Below, one piece after another: positions 1 to 9,382 of a stretch of DNA of 34,551 bases. This DNA is from Rikenellaceae bacterium (GTDB taxonomy: Bacteria > Bacteroidota > Bacteroidia > Bacteroidales > UBA932). Numbering within the stretch: position 1 is the first letter of the stretch; the number at the start of each line of letters is the position of its first letter. Below the pieces are notes generated by a model, which searched no databases, was not told where the DNA came from, and was given only the letters and a program-made list of their open reading frames with translations. The translations under genes were made by a program, and so were the position numbers. Location of the stretch: the NCBI GenBank assembly GCA_900769905.1, contig CAAGIL010000057.1:1-34551 (forward strand). The letters are read 5' to 3'.

Positions 1-525
1 AATTATGACCTGATGCACCTCGAGACCTTCCGCCATCACGAGCGCCGCAGCGTTTCCGCCGCTCCTATGTATTACAATGAGGACGGTAGCATTCAGAAAG
101 TGCCTTATTGGCTGGACAATGAACTGAAACAGGTCGAAGCCTTCGATCCTTACAGGAAAGTTGAAGCCGAGACTATGGCCTGGGGTTACGGACTCAAGAC
201 AAGGGAAACCGGCAAGTCGATTTACATCAACAACATCGATGAAGGCGAATATCTGATGCTCAGGGGAGTGGATTTCAAAAACGGCGCAAGGCGTCTGAAA
301 GTAAGCGCTTCCAATGAAAAGGGAAGTCCGGCGTATATTGAAGTCCGCATTGACTCCGCTGACGGTCCTGTGTGCGGGAGCGTGAAGATTGATCCTACCA
401 ACGGTTTCAAGACCTTTACCTGTCCGTTAAAAGGAATCTCCGGCATCCACGACCTTTACTTTGTGTTCAAGGGTGAAGCCGGAGAAAACCTGTTCGAATG
501 GGACTGGTGGCAGATGTCCAGATAG
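1..525 (+). CDS. Glycoside hydrolase family 43 enzyme, C-terminal fragment with CBM6 domain (5'-truncated by window edge)
   Basis: The reading frame is open from base 1 and stops at TAG 523-525, so only the last 174 codons are present. The first ~40 residues (HHERRSVSAAPMYYNEDGSI) resemble the end of a GH43 five-bladed propeller, as in xylosidases and arabinofuranosidases. Residues from roughly 'KVEAETMAW' to 'FEWDWWQM' form a CBM6-like beta-sandwich, with the usual opening Glu-Ala-Glu and the closing Phe-x-x-Asp-Trp-x-x-Met pattern. The full protein would probably be a secreted enzyme that trims arabinoxylan side chains. The catalytic residues lie outside the window, so activity cannot be judged. 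It converges on the CE1 esterase gene with only three bases between the stops, and the pairing supports a xylan-degrading context. The family call rests on the C-terminus only. Confidence 0.75.
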   Translation, partial: NYDLMHLETFRHHERRSVSAAPMYYNEDGSIQKVPYWLDNELKQVEAFDPYRKVEAETMAWGYGLKTRETGKSIYINNIDEGEYLMLRGVDFKNGARRLKVSASNEKGSPAYIEVRIDSADGPVCGSVKIDPTNGFKTFTCPLKGISGIHDLYFVFKGEAGENLFEWDWWQMSR

Positions 526-528
526 TAA

Positions 529-2811
529 TTACTTGAAGAGCTTCTCTGCCGTGAGCTCGAGATAATCACGGCAGTTCATCCAAGTATGCCCGCCGCCAGG
601 ATTGTAGAATGTATGTTCTACACCATTTTCAGTAAGGAAAGAGTCCAGGCTGCGGGATACTTGTATCAGGAAGTCGTCAGAGCCTGTACCAAGCCAAAGG
701 AGCTTGAGATTCTTTTTGATTGTATCAATGGAGTCATATACTCCGTTCTCAAAGTTCTCTTTGTATTCAGTGCCAAAAATGGCAGGAGCGAATGGAGCAA
801 CATAGCGGAATTTGTCACTGTTGCCGAGTCCGCAGGCAAGTGCCTGGCGTCCTCCGAGGGAGAAACCTGCGATTGCGCGGTGGTTGGGATCTGTATATAC
901 CTTGTAATTGTTCTCGATAAAAGGTATAACTTCATCCATTATCTCCTTGGTCACCAGATCTGTATCCATCGCGTCATATGGCTTGTCTAACCCGCTGGCG
1001 TTCATTTCAATGTACGGGTTGGCGTAAGGCATAGCCACTATCATTCTTTCAGCGCGTCCCTGTGCAATGAGATTATCCAGGATATTGTTCATTCTGCCCA
1101 CCTTGAACCAGGTCTCATAAGTGTCCGTCATTCCGTGAATCAGGTAAAGGACAGGCAGTTTCTCCTTCCCGGAAGGGGTATAGCCGGCAGGGGTATAAAC
1201 CAGCAGCGGCCTCTCAATCCCTCCGCAAGTATCGGAATGGTAATATCTGTAAGAGACCTTTCCGTGAGGAACGTCCTGAATATCCTGCACTCCGGCTTCC
1301 TTCCTGCGAACATCGCACAGACTGTATTTGAATCCCTCATTCGGGAAAATATCCACATTGGCAGGGTCAGCTATCTTGGTGCCGTCAACGATGAAGGCGT
1401 AAGGATAGATGTCCGGAACTTCAGGTTTTACCGTGATGCTCCAAATCCCGTTTTCATCCTTGATCATTGGTTTTGTGCCGTTGAACATCTGACATTCAAG
1501 TTCAACCTTTGCTGCGTCTTCAGCCTTGATACGGAAGCTTACGCTACCGTCAGGGTGATATTCAGGAGAGACTGCCGGCTTGGAGAAAAGGCTTCCCATA
1601 AGTGCCGGGGTGAGCTGCTGCTCCTTCCTCGGAACCACAGTGACCTCCATTGTCTCTGTTTTTGCTCCCGGACGGAAAAGCAACGGAAGGGTTTCCCCAA
1701 GGAAGCATTTGGCATTCATCCAGGTATGGCCGAATTTATCGTGGGTGAAAAACTTTACATTGTTGATTCCCTTGCTGTCCAAGAAGTTAAGATAGTCAAC
1801 GGCACTACCGTACAGGAAGTCATCAGTCCCTACTCCAAGCCAGAATAGATTAAGACTATTGTTAAGTTTCTCGGGATCGTCATAGACTGGAAGATCAGTC
1901 GTGGTAAAGGAGCTGTATGAGCATAGATAGGAGAACTTGTCGATATTGTTCAGCCCGTTCGCCAGTCCCTGGTTGCCTCCCCTGGAGAAACCTCCAATGG
2001 CCCGGTGATCCCTGTCATTGATTGTCCGGTAGTTCTTCTCTACATATGGCATCAGATCGTTTATGAGGTCATTGCTGAACATATCCCCTTTATCCCTGAG
2101 GTCGCTTCCCTCAGGAAAGTACTTTGCAGGATTGCCGTATGGAAGCACGACTATCATCTCTTCAGCTTTTCCCTCTGCAATAAGGTTGTCGAGAATGAAG
2201 TTTACCCTTCCTACCTTGAAGTATACTTCTTCTGTGTCAGTTGTTCCGCTGATGAGGTAGAATACAGGGTATTTCTTCCCCTTTTCCCTGTCGTAAAAAG
2301 GAGGTGTATAGACTATAGCCCTGCCCCAGGTGCCCAAAGACTCCGACCAGTAGCTGACATAGTCTACCGAACCGTGGGGTACATTCTTTGCGGAATGGAG
2401 GAGAGGCTCGTCAAGATTGCGAATGTCAAGTATGCTGTTCTTGAAACCTTCGTTTGGGAACCAATCCGGGTTGAGGGGATCCATTACCTTGATTCCGTCA
2501 ACGATGAAGCAGTAAGGGTACATATCGGCAGCGGCAGGACCCACGGTCGCGGTCCATATACCGTTGGCATCCTTGTTCATCTGCGTGACACCTGAGAACT
2601 GCACGTTGAGTTTGACATCCTTGGCGTTGTCGTTCCGATAGTTGAAGGTGACGGTATTGTCCGGGTTGATAATCGGAGATTTCACCTGGACCGGGATTCT
2701 TCCGCCTGCCGGCCCTCCCCGGCGTCCTCCTTGAGGAGGCTGGGCCAGGGAGAACTGTGCTGAAACCATAAAGGCAAGCAACAGGCAGCTTATGTATCTG
2801 ATATTTTTCAT
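529..2811 (-). CDS. Secreted tandem esterase, two E-set/CE1-type (esterase D/feruloyl esterase-like) modules
   Basis: This 760-residue protein has a signal peptide (about residues 1-23, ending SLAQ) and then the same two-domain unit twice. The units are E-set beta-sandwich (~45-140) plus alpha/beta-hydrolase (~150-382), and E-set (~410-505) plus alpha/beta-hydrolase (~515-760). Each hydrolase keeps a full set of likely catalytic residues: nucleophile Ser276 (GGFSRGG) and Ser651 (AGFSLGG), acid near Asp330/331 and Asp712/713, and His362 and His742, both in GHTWMN. Related CE1 proteins release ferulate or acetate from xylan; that substrate is inferred from family and from the GH43 neighbour, not shown here. 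The start lies 6 bases after the stop of the M16 peptidase gene, so the two are probably cotranscribed. The N-terminus after the signal is rich in Gly, Arg and Pro. A single such unit is common; two intact units in one chain is less so. Confidence 0.85.
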   Translation of the reverse strand: MKNIRYISCLLLAFMVSAQFSLAQPPQGGRRGGPAGGRIPVQVKSPIINPDNTVTFNYRNDNAKDVKLNVQFSGVTQMNKDANGIWTATVGPAAADMYPYCFIVDGIKVMDPLNPDWFPNEGFKNSILDIRNLDEPLLHSAKNVPHGSVDYVSYWSESLGTWGRAIVYTPPFYDREKGKKYPVFYLISGTTDTEEVYFKVGRVNFILDNLIAEGKAEEMIVVLPYGNPAKYFPEGSDLRDKGDMFSNDLINDLMPYVEKNYRTINDRDHRAIGGFSRGGNQGLANGLNNIDKFSYLCSYSSFTTTDLPVYDDPEKLNNSLNLFWLGVGTDDFLYGSAVDYLNFLDSKGINNVKFFTHDKFGHTWMNAKCFLGETLPLLFRPGAKTETMEVTVVPRKEQQLTPALMGSLFSKPAVSPEYHPDGSVSFRIKAEDAAKVELECQMFNGTKPMIKDENGIWSITVKPEVPDIYPYAFIVDGTKIADPANVDIFPNEGFKYSLCDVRRKEAGVQDIQDVPHGKVSYRYYHSDTCGGIERPLLVYTPAGYTPSGKEKLPVLYLIHGMTDTYETWFKVGRMNNILDNLIAQGRAERMIVAMPYANPYIEMNASGLDKPYDAMDTDLVTKEIMDEVIPFIENNYKVYTDPNHRAIAGFSLGGRQALACGLGNSDKFRYVAPFAPAIFGTEYKENFENGVYDSIDTIKKNLKLLWLGTGSDDFLIQVSRSLDSFLTENGVEHTFYNPGGGHTWMNCRDYLELTAEKLFK

Positions 2812-2817
2812 ATTGCT

Positions 2818-5625
2818 CTATTCCGGACGCATTACAACTTCGATGAAGTTGCCTGAGTTAAGGTACTCGGCTGCAACAGCCTTCACGTCAGCAGGGGTGA
2901 TGGCCTTGATGACGGCCTCCATTTCTGCGTTGATGTCAATTCCGGTCTCGTTGTATTGCTTGATAACATTCTGCCACCAGGAAATGGTTTCACGCTGCTC
3001 AGGGATGTTTTTGAGCATATTGCTGATGGCCTTGGCGAACTTGTCTGCGTCCGGACCGTTTTCGGCAATGCTCTTTATTCCTTCGCCTGCGAGCTCACGC
3101 AGCCTGTCTGCCTGGGCCTCGTTGGTCTGGAAGTAGATCATCAGTTCCTTCAAACCTACAGGGATGTAGCCGCACTCGGCCTGGGACTGTGCACCATAGG
3201 TGCCGCCCTCGTCCTCACGCATTGTCTCGGTGTAGGTCATCTGGAGAATTGACTGAAGGACGCTGTTCACAAGATTCTTCTCAAGGCTGTACGGAGTCTT
3301 GACATTGTAAATCTGGTAAACGATTACGGAAGGCACCTGCATAGGGGTGGTGAAGTCCACTGTCCTGATGCCGTCTGCATAGATGTCGTTGCTGTGGACA
3401 TTGAGCTCAGGAACGCTCTTGGCTGCCTTAGGAAGGGAACCGAAGTACTTGAGCACGAGAGGTTTCACAACATTGATGTCGAAGTCTCCGACAACTATAA
3501 GCTCTGCTCCTGTAACGTCCTTGAACATCTGCCTGTAGTCTGCTGCAAGGGTTTCAAGGCTGGCAGCTCCCAGCACTTCGTCGTCAATCATCAGCATACG
3601 GCCCGGCTCGAAAGCGGTCTCATAGAGATTCTTCTGAAGGTAGTACTGAGGGTTGTTGTAGAGATTAGGGAGCAGGGTCTTTATCTGCTGTATGCCCTTG
3701 TCGTATTCCTCTTCGTCGAAGCGAGGCTCCGTGAAGTAGAGATAGGCGAGCTGGAAGGCGGTCTCAAGGTCCTTGCGGGTAGAGTTGCCGCTGATTCCGT
3801 GGGTGTAGTTGCCTATTCTCGGACTTACGCTGAGCTGTTTGCCTGCGAGCATTTTGCCTACCATTGTGTTAGGGAATACGCCCACACCGCTGTTCTGAAG
3901 GAAGAGCCCCAGCACATTGTCGTCAAGTGAAGCCATATGGCTGTCAGGGAAGAGGCTCTTTCCGCCCTTCAGGTTGAGAGAGAAGGAAATCCTGTCCTTC
4001 TGAACCTCAGTAGGGAGGAGGGTGACCCTGAGGCCGTTCTTGAGCTGGAGTACGGTAGAACCGTAAAGACCGTTGCTGCTCTTCTTTACCTTGCCGGCCT
4101 TGATCTTGGCAGGGTTTACGAATTCAGCCGGAATATCTTCACCTTCGGCGCGTGCGATGTCGGCGTTTTCAACGGCCTCGATTACTGCACGGAGTTCAGC
4201 CTCGCTCGGGTGGCTGAGGCCTTCACGCTCAGGAGCGGTGTATATTACAACCATATTCTCCTTTGTGATGAGCTGCTGGGCAATCTGGTTGAGTACGGCA
4301 GCATTGATCTGGCCGAGAAGCTCCTTGGCCAGCTCGTACTCCACTGCAGGGTCCATAAACGGCTCGTTGTCGAGGAAGTTGTAAATCATTGCCATAACGA
4401 ATTCTCCGTTCTTGCGGGTATCAGCTGAGTTGGCTGCCCTTTCATACTGGGAGAGGAGTTCGGTCTTGGCCCTTTCCACCTCGCTGTCGCTGAAGCCGTA
4501 CAGGCTCATCCTCTTCGTCTCGCTGAGCAGGGAAGCGAAGGACTCCAAAGCCCTGCCTTCCTTGCAGTCAACCTGGGCAAGAACCACTTCGCAGCTCTCG
4601 CAAAGCTTGCCCATACCGAATCCGGCATCGAGGAAAGGAGCTTCAGACTTGGCGGAGAGGTCGCTGAACCTCTCATTCATAATGTTGCTGACGAGGTTCT
4701 TCACGACATTGGTAAGCATACCGATAGCCGTGTTGTTCATCTCCTCCGGCATAGGTTCGCTCTTCCAATATACGCTGATGCTGGTATTGTTGTTTTCCTT
4801 GTCGGTAAGCACGCCGATGACAGGCTCCTCGTTGTCCGGAATTCTGATGACTTCCTTCTGGCGCGGGTTCTCCACTGCCGGGATGTCGGCGAAGGTGGAC
4901 TTGATCTTTGCCTCTACTTCGTCCACGTCGAAGTCTCCTACAACTACAAGTGCCTGCATATCAGGACGATACCAGGTATGGTAGAAGTTTGTCAGACTCT
5001 CCGGCTTGAAGTTCTTGAGGTTCTCCTCGCTTCCGATGATGGTGGTGGTAGCGTACTTGGTATCTCCATATATATAAGGTGAAGACTGTTCACGCATTCT
5101 CCAGGAAGCGGTGTTGCGGCTGCGCTTCTCCTCAAGGATGACTCCGCGCTCCTTGTCTATTTCCACAGGGTCGCATGTCACGAAATGGGAGTAGTCGTGC
5201 ATAATCAGAAGGCAGGTATCGATGACGGTTGGACGCACCAGAGGAATGTTGTTGAGCAGATATATGGTCTGTTCAACTCCGGTGGATGCGTTCACGTTGC
5301 CTCCGAAAGAAGCGCCTATGCTCTCGAGCCAGTTGAGTATGCCCTTGTCAGGGAAGTTCTTAGTGCCGTTGAAGCACATATGCTCGAGGAAGTGGGCGAG
5401 TCCGTCCTGATCAGGCTCTTCCTGAAGCGCACCCACGTTGGTGGCGAGGTAAAACTCAGCCCTTCCGGCAGGTTTGTCGTTGTGCCTGATGTAATAGGTC
5501 ATCCCGTTGTCAAGCTTTCCTACTTTTGCGGCGGGATCATTTGGCAAAACCGGCATCTGCTGGCCGCTTGCCAAAGCAGCGGTGCTGAAGAGCACCGCTG
5601 CAATCATAAAGAATTTTGCTTTCAT
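2818..5625 (-). CDS. M16 family zinc metallopeptidase (pitrilysin/insulinase type), secreted
   Basis: This 935-residue protein has a Sec signal peptide (about 1-20, ending ALAS). The inverted zinc motif HFLEH covers His78, Glu81 and His82, and the third zinc ligand is probably Glu159 in the conserved EIDKERGVILEE segment, about 77 residues later as expected. The protein is long enough for four M16 half-domains. The second pair (from ~530) lacks the HxxEH motif, as is normal for the inactive half that closes the clamshell. Family members degrade peptides of limited size in the periplasm or at the cell surface; the substrate is not evident. The gene has its own promoter (TATATTTG, 5663-5670) and an inverted repeat at the start of its transcript, and is followed after 6 bases by the tandem esterase gene. 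No functional link between peptidase and esterase is obvious. Confidence 0.9.
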   Translation of the reverse strand: MKAKFFMIAAVLFSTAALASGQQMPVLPNDPAAKVGKLDNGMTYYIRHNDKPAGRAEFYLATNVGALQEEPDQDGLAHFLEHMCFNGTKNFPDKGILNWLESIGASFGGNVNASTGVEQTIYLLNNIPLVRPTVIDTCLLIMHDYSHFVTCDPVEIDKERGVILEEKRSRNTASWRMREQSSPYIYGDTKYATTTIIGSEENLKNFKPESLTNFYHTWYRPDMQALVVVGDFDVDEVEAKIKSTFADIPAVENPRQKEVIRIPDNEEPVIGVLTDKENNNTSISVYWKSEPMPEEMNNTAIGMLTNVVKNLVSNIMNERFSDLSAKSEAPFLDAGFGMGKLCESCEVVLAQVDCKEGRALESFASLLSETKRMSLYGFSDSEVERAKTELLSQYERAANSADTRKNGEFVMAMIYNFLDNEPFMDPAVEYELAKELLGQINAAVLNQIAQQLITKENMVVIYTAPEREGLSHPSEAELRAVIEAVENADIARAEGEDIPAEFVNPAKIKAGKVKKSSNGLYGSTVLQLKNGLRVTLLPTEVQKDRISFSLNLKGGKSLFPDSHMASLDDNVLGLFLQNSGVGVFPNTMVGKMLAGKQLSVSPRIGNYTHGISGNSTRKDLETAFQLAYLYFTEPRFDEEEYDKGIQQIKTLLPNLYNNPQYYLQKNLYETAFEPGRMLMIDDEVLGAASLETLAADYRQMFKDVTGAELIVVGDFDINVVKPLVLKYFGSLPKAAKSVPELNVHSNDIYADGIRTVDFTTPMQVPSVIVYQIYNVKTPYSLEKNLVNSVLQSILQMTYTETMREDEGGTYGAQSQAECGYIPVGLKELMIYFQTNEAQADRLRELAGEGIKSIAENGPDADKFAKAISNMLKNIPEQRETISWWQNVIKQYNETGIDINAEMEAVIKAITPADVKAVAAEYLNSGNFIEVVMRPE

Positions 5626-5635
5626 TTGATATTAC

Positions 5636-5663
5636 GCAGTGTATTACTTCAATATTACACTGC
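5636..5663. repeat. Inverted repeat, 8-bp perfect arms, at the transcription start of the M16 operon
   Basis: The arms GCAGTGTA (5636-5643) and TACACTGC (5656-5663) are separated by 12 bases. One arm abuts and shares a base with the -7 element, and the whole repeat lies in the predicted first ~25 bases of the mRNA. It could be an operator or a 5'-end hairpin. It is not followed by a T run on either strand, so it is not an obvious terminator. Confidence 0.5.
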
Positions 5664-5670
5664 AAATATA
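5663..5670 (-). promoter_or_regulatory. Bacteroidota -7 element for the M16 peptidase-esterase operon
   Basis: Read on the minus strand this is TATATTTG, a full match to the Bacteroidota TAnnTTTG -7 consensus, 37 bases before the M16 start codon. No clean TTTG box lies 19-21 bases upstream; the nearest is a TTGC slightly too close. Transcription would start around 5655-5657. Confidence 0.6.
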
Positions 5671-5706
5671 ATTCATTTTTTGCAATACGCAATAAAATAG
5701 CGCTGA

Positions 5707-8700
5707 TTATTTGCCGGCAAGCCTCTTGTAGGTCTCAAGGCGCAACTTCGCGAACTCTTCAGTCTTCTCAAGAAGCTCAGCGGCGTTCTCAGGGAAGAGC
5801 TTGTAGAGGGATGCGAAACGTACCTCACCCTTGAGGAAGTCCTGGAACTTGGTCCAGTCAGGCTCCTTGGAGTCGAGGGTGAACGGGTTCTTGCCCTGCT
5901 CCTCGAGAAGAGGGTTGTAGCGGTAAAGCTGCCAGTAACCGCACTCGACTGCGAGCTTCTCCTCCTTCTGGCTCAAGCCCATACCGGCCTTCAGACCGTG
6001 GTTGATACAAGGGGCGTAAGCGATGATGAGGGACGGTCCGTCGTATGCCTCAGCCTCCTTGATGGCGTTCATGTACTGAACAGGGCTTGCACCCATAGCC
6101 ACCTGGGCCACATATACGTAACCGTAACTCATAGCCATCATTCCGAGATCCTTCTTGCGGATTTTCTTGCCGGAAGCCGCGAACTTGGCAACTGCTCCCA
6201 CAGGGGTAGCCTTGGATGACTGTCCGCCGGTGTTGGAGTAAACCTCGGTATCGAGGACGAGCACATTCACGTTCTCACCTGAAGCGAGCACGTGGTCGAG
6301 TCCGCCGTAACCGATATCGTAGCTTGCGCCGTCACCACCGAAGATCCACTGGCTGCGTGCAGGGATGAACTGCTTGATCTTGAGCAGGGACTTGCAGGTT
6401 TCGCAACCGCACTCCTCCATAAGAGGAACGAGCTTGTCAGCAACCTCGCGGGTCACTGCGTAGTCCTTCCTGTTGTCGAGCCACTTCTGGAAGAGGGCCT
6501 TCATCTCCTCGCTGCAGCACTCGCAGCTCACACCCTTCTGCATCAGGGATGCAACGGTCTCGCGTATACGCTCTGAGCCCAGACGCATACCGAGTCCGAA
6601 CTCGCAGAAGTCCTCGAAGAGGGAGTTGGCCCAGGCCGGTCCGTGACCGTGGGCATCGGTGCAATATGGAGAAGCAGGGAAGGAAGCACCATAGATGGAA
6701 GAGCATCCGGTAGCGTTGGCAATCATCATATGGTCGCCGAAGAGCTGGGTGATGTTCTTGATGTACGGGGTCTCACCGCAACCTGCGCAGGCGCCGGAGA
6801 ACTCGAAGAGAGGCTGGGCGAACTGTGCGTTCTTCATATTGGACTTAGGGTCGCCAGGGGTCTTGTAGCCCACCTTGGTGTTGAGGTAGTCGAAGTTGGC
6901 CTGGTCGTCGGCGTGGTCAAGGTATGAAGCCATTGAAAGGGCCTTGTCCTTGGCGAGACAAACATCAACGCAGTTGCCGCAACCGGTACAGTCTGCTACG
7001 GATACGCTGAGGGCGTATTTGTATTCCTTGAGGTTGGCCTTGCCGTCGGCGAGCTTGACTCCTGCAGGAGCTGCGGCTGCCTCATCGGCGGTGAGAAGGA
7101 ACGGACGGATGGCAGCGTGAGGGCAGACGAATGCACAGGTGTTGCACTGGATACACTTCTCTGAATCCCATACAGGGACGTTGACTGCCACGCCGCGCTT
7201 CTCGTATGCAGCGGTGCCGGCCGGCATAGTACCGTCTTTGTAAGGCATGAAGCTGCTGACAGGGAGGGTGTCTCCGCACTGGGCGTTCACCACGTCGGCA
7301 ATCTCCTTCACGAACGGAGTAGCGAGACGTCCGGCGTTAGGGTTGACGAACTTGGCGTTGATGTTTGCCCACTCGGCAGGAACCTTCACCTCAATGTACT
7401 CTCCGCCGCGGTCGATGGCTGCGTAGTTCATGTTGACGATGTTCTCGCCCTTCTTGCCATAGGACTTGAGGGCAGCATCCTTCATATACTTCACTGCATC
7501 CTCGGCAGGGATGATGCCGGTGATGCGGAAGAATGCGCTCTGGAGAATGGTGTTGGTGCGGTTGCCCAGACCGATCTCAGCGGCAATCTTGGTGGCGTTG
7601 ATGATATAGAGCTTGATCTTCTTGCGTCCGATCACTGACTTCACGAAATCAGGAATGCGCTCGAGGGTCTCCTCTTCGTTCCAGAGGGAGTTGAGGAGGA
7701 GGCTGCCGCCTTCCTTGATGCCCTTGAGCACGTCGTACTTCTCGAGGTAGGAAGGAACGTGGCAGGCCACGAAGTCAGGAGTGTTCACCAGATAAGGAGC
7801 CTTGATAGGGGACTTGCCGAATCTGAGGTGTGAACAGGTGTAGCCGCCGGACTTCTTGGAGTCGTAGTCGAAGTAAGCCTGGCTGTAAAGGTCGGTGTGG
7901 GTACCGATAATCTTGATGGTGTTCTTGTTGGCACCTACGGTACCGTCAGAGCCGAGGCCGTAGAACTTGCACTCGGTGGTGCCCTTCTTCACGATGGAAA
8001 CCTCTCCCTTGGTAGGAAGGCTCTTGAAGGTCACGTCATCCACGATGCCGATGGTGAAGTCGGTCTTAGGCTCCTTGCGCTCGAGGTTGTCGAACACTGC
8101 GATGATCTGGGCAGGGGTGGTGTCCTTAGAGGAGAGACCGTAGCGGCCGCCGATTACGAGCGGGGCGTTTTCCTTGCCCTGGAAGAGGGCCTTGACATCA
8201 AGGTAGAGAGGCTCGCCGAGAGCACCCGGCTCCTTGGTCCTGTCGAGGACTGCAATCTTCCTTACGCTCTTAGGAAGCACCTTGAGGAGGTACTTCTCGG
8301 AGAACGGACGGTAGAGGTGGACGGTAACGACACCGTACTTGCGTCCGCGGGCTGCGAGGTAGTCAATGGTCTCCTTGGCGGTCTCGGTGACTGAACCCAT
8401 TGCCACGATGACGCACTCCGCATCCTTGGCTCCGTAATACTCGAACGGACGGTACTGGCGTCCGGTGAGCTCTCCGATTTCGCCCATGTAGCGGGCTACG
8501 ATGTCAGGAACGGCCTCGTAAACCTGGTTGCGGGACTCGACTGCCTGGAAGTAAACGTCGCCGTTCTGGGCAGTACCCCTGGTGACAGGAGAGTCAGGGT
8601 TGAGGGCGCGGGCGCGGAAGTTCTCGAGGGACTTGGTGCTGACCATCTTCCTGAGCTCATCCTCGTCGAGAGCTTCAATTTTCTGGATTTCGTGTGAGGT

Positions 8701-9231
8701 GCGGAAGCCGTCGAAGAAATGCAGGAACGGCACCGAAGACTTGATTGCGGAGAGATGGGCCACTGCGGCAAGGTCCTGAGCCTCCTGGACTGAACCGGAA
8801 GCGAGCATCGCGAAACCTGTCTGGCGGCAGGCCATCACGTCCTGGTGGTCTCCGAAGATGGAGAGGGCGTGGGATGCAAGGGCGCGGGCGGAAACGTGGA
8901 ACACTGCAGGAAGCAGCTCACCTGCAATCTTGTACATATTTGGAATCATCAGGAGAAGACCCTGAGAAGCCGTATAGGTGGTAGTAAGGGCACCAGCCTG
9001 AAGGGATCCGTGGACAGCACCGGCAGCACCTGCCTCACTCTGCATCTCAGTGACCTTTACGGTTTCACCCCAAAGGTTCTTCTTGCCGTGAGCGGCCCAC
9101 TCGTCAACATTCTCAGCCATTGTTGAGGATGGTGTGATCGGATAGATGGCCGCATGCTCGCTGAACAGATACGCAATGTTCGAAGCGGCCTGGTTACCGT
9201 CACAGGTGATGAATTTTTTTTCTTTTGCCAT
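5707..9231 (-). CDS. nifJ: Pyruvate:ferredoxin (flavodoxin) oxidoreductase
   Basis: This single-chain PFOR of 1174 residues converts pyruvate, CoA and oxidised ferredoxin or flavodoxin to acetyl-CoA, CO2 and reduced carrier in the cytoplasm. The domain order is complete: N-terminal pyruvate/TPP domain (YPITPSS near 30), CoA-binding central region, a two-cluster ferredoxin domain, and the C-terminal TPP-binding domain. Ligands for two [4Fe-4S] clusters are Cys693/696/699/703 and Cys748/751/754/758. The proximal cluster ligands are Cys815, Cys818, Cys843 and Cys1075. The TPP/Mg motif begins at Gly966-Asp967-Gly and continues to Asn1000-Thr-Gly-Gly. No key residue is missing. It is a monocistronic gene with a strong Bacteroidota promoter upstream, divergent from pdxB. 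The codon choice is strongly biased, consistent with high expression. The enzyme marks an anaerobic metabolism. Confidence 0.97.
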   Translation of the reverse strand: MAKEKKFITCDGNQAASNIAYLFSEHAAIYPITPSSTMAENVDEWAAHGKKNLWGETVKVTEMQSEAGAAGAVHGSLQAGALTTTYTASQGLLLMIPNMYKIAGELLPAVFHVSARALASHALSIFGDHQDVMACRQTGFAMLASGSVQEAQDLAAVAHLSAIKSSVPFLHFFDGFRTSHEIQKIEALDEDELRKMVSTKSLENFRARALNPDSPVTRGTAQNGDVYFQAVESRNQVYEAVPDIVARYMGEIGELTGRQYRPFEYYGAKDAECVIVAMGSVTETAKETIDYLAARGRKYGVVTVHLYRPFSEKYLLKVLPKSVRKIAVLDRTKEPGALGEPLYLDVKALFQGKENAPLVIGGRYGLSSKDTTPAQIIAVFDNLERKEPKTDFTIGIVDDVTFKSLPTKGEVSIVKKGTTECKFYGLGSDGTVGANKNTIKIIGTHTDLYSQAYFDYDSKKSGGYTCSHLRFGKSPIKAPYLVNTPDFVACHVPSYLEKYDVLKGIKEGGSLLLNSLWNEEETLERIPDFVKSVIGRKKIKLYIINATKIAAEIGLGNRTNTILQSAFFRITGIIPAEDAVKYMKDAALKSYGKKGENIVNMNYAAIDRGGEYIEVKVPAEWANINAKFVNPNAGRLATPFVKEIADVVNAQCGDTLPVSSFMPYKDGTMPAGTAAYEKRGVAVNVPVWDSEKCIQCNTCAFVCPHAAIRPFLLTADEAAAAPAGVKLADGKANLKEYKYALSVSVADCTGCGNCVDVCLAKDKALSMASYLDHADDQANFDYLNTKVGYKTPGDPKSNMKNAQFAQPLFEFSGACAGCGETPYIKNITQLFGDHMMIANATGCSSIYGASFPASPYCTDAHGHGPAWANSLFEDFCEFGLGMRLGSERIRETVASLMQKGVSCECCSEEMKALFQKWLDNRKDYAVTREVADKLVPLMEECGCETCKSLLKIKQFIPARSQWIFGGDGASYDIGYGGLDHVLASGENVNVLVLDTEVYSNTGGQSSKATPVGAVAKFAASGKKIRKKDLGMMAMSYGYVYVAQVAMGASPVQYMNAIKEAEAYDGPSLIIAYAPCINHGLKAGMGLSQKEEKLAVECGYWQLYRYNPLLEEQGKNPFTLDSKEPDWTKFQDFLKGEVRFASLYKLFPENAAELLEKTEEFAKLRLETYKRLAGK

Positions 9232-9294
9232 AATGAAATTTACTATTTTGGTTTTAGTTAAATCTGACTTTTTGCCAATTGTTCATAATACGCA

Positions 9295-9326
9295 CAAATA
9301 TACGAATAATTCGGCGATTTCTCAAA
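9295..9326 (-). promoter_or_regulatory. Bacteroidota promoter of nifJ (-33 and -7)
   Basis: On the minus strand TTTG (9323-9326) and TATATTTG (9295-9302) are separated by exactly 20 bases, a full match to the Bacteroidota primary sigma consensus. The predicted start is near 9288-9290, giving a leader of about 55-60 bases before the nifJ ATG at 9231. Confidence 0.8.
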
Positions 9327-9335
9327 GAAAAAGAT

Positions 9336-9343
9336 TAGCTTTG
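9336..9343 (+). promoter_or_regulatory. Probable -7 element of pdxB
   Basis: TAGCTTTG matches TAnnTTTG and lies 40 bases before the chosen pdxB start. Only a weak TTCG (9310-9313) sits near the -33 position. It lies 9 bases beyond the nifJ -33 box, so the two divergent promoters overlap. Confidence 0.5.
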
Positions 9344-9382
9344 CAAGGGTTTGAAAAGCAATTTTATGAAGTTGTACGCGAT

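Noticed and set aside
9146..9382. Upstream in-frame extension of pdxB
   Set aside because: It covers the nifJ start and both divergent promoters; homology begins at the ATG at 9383.
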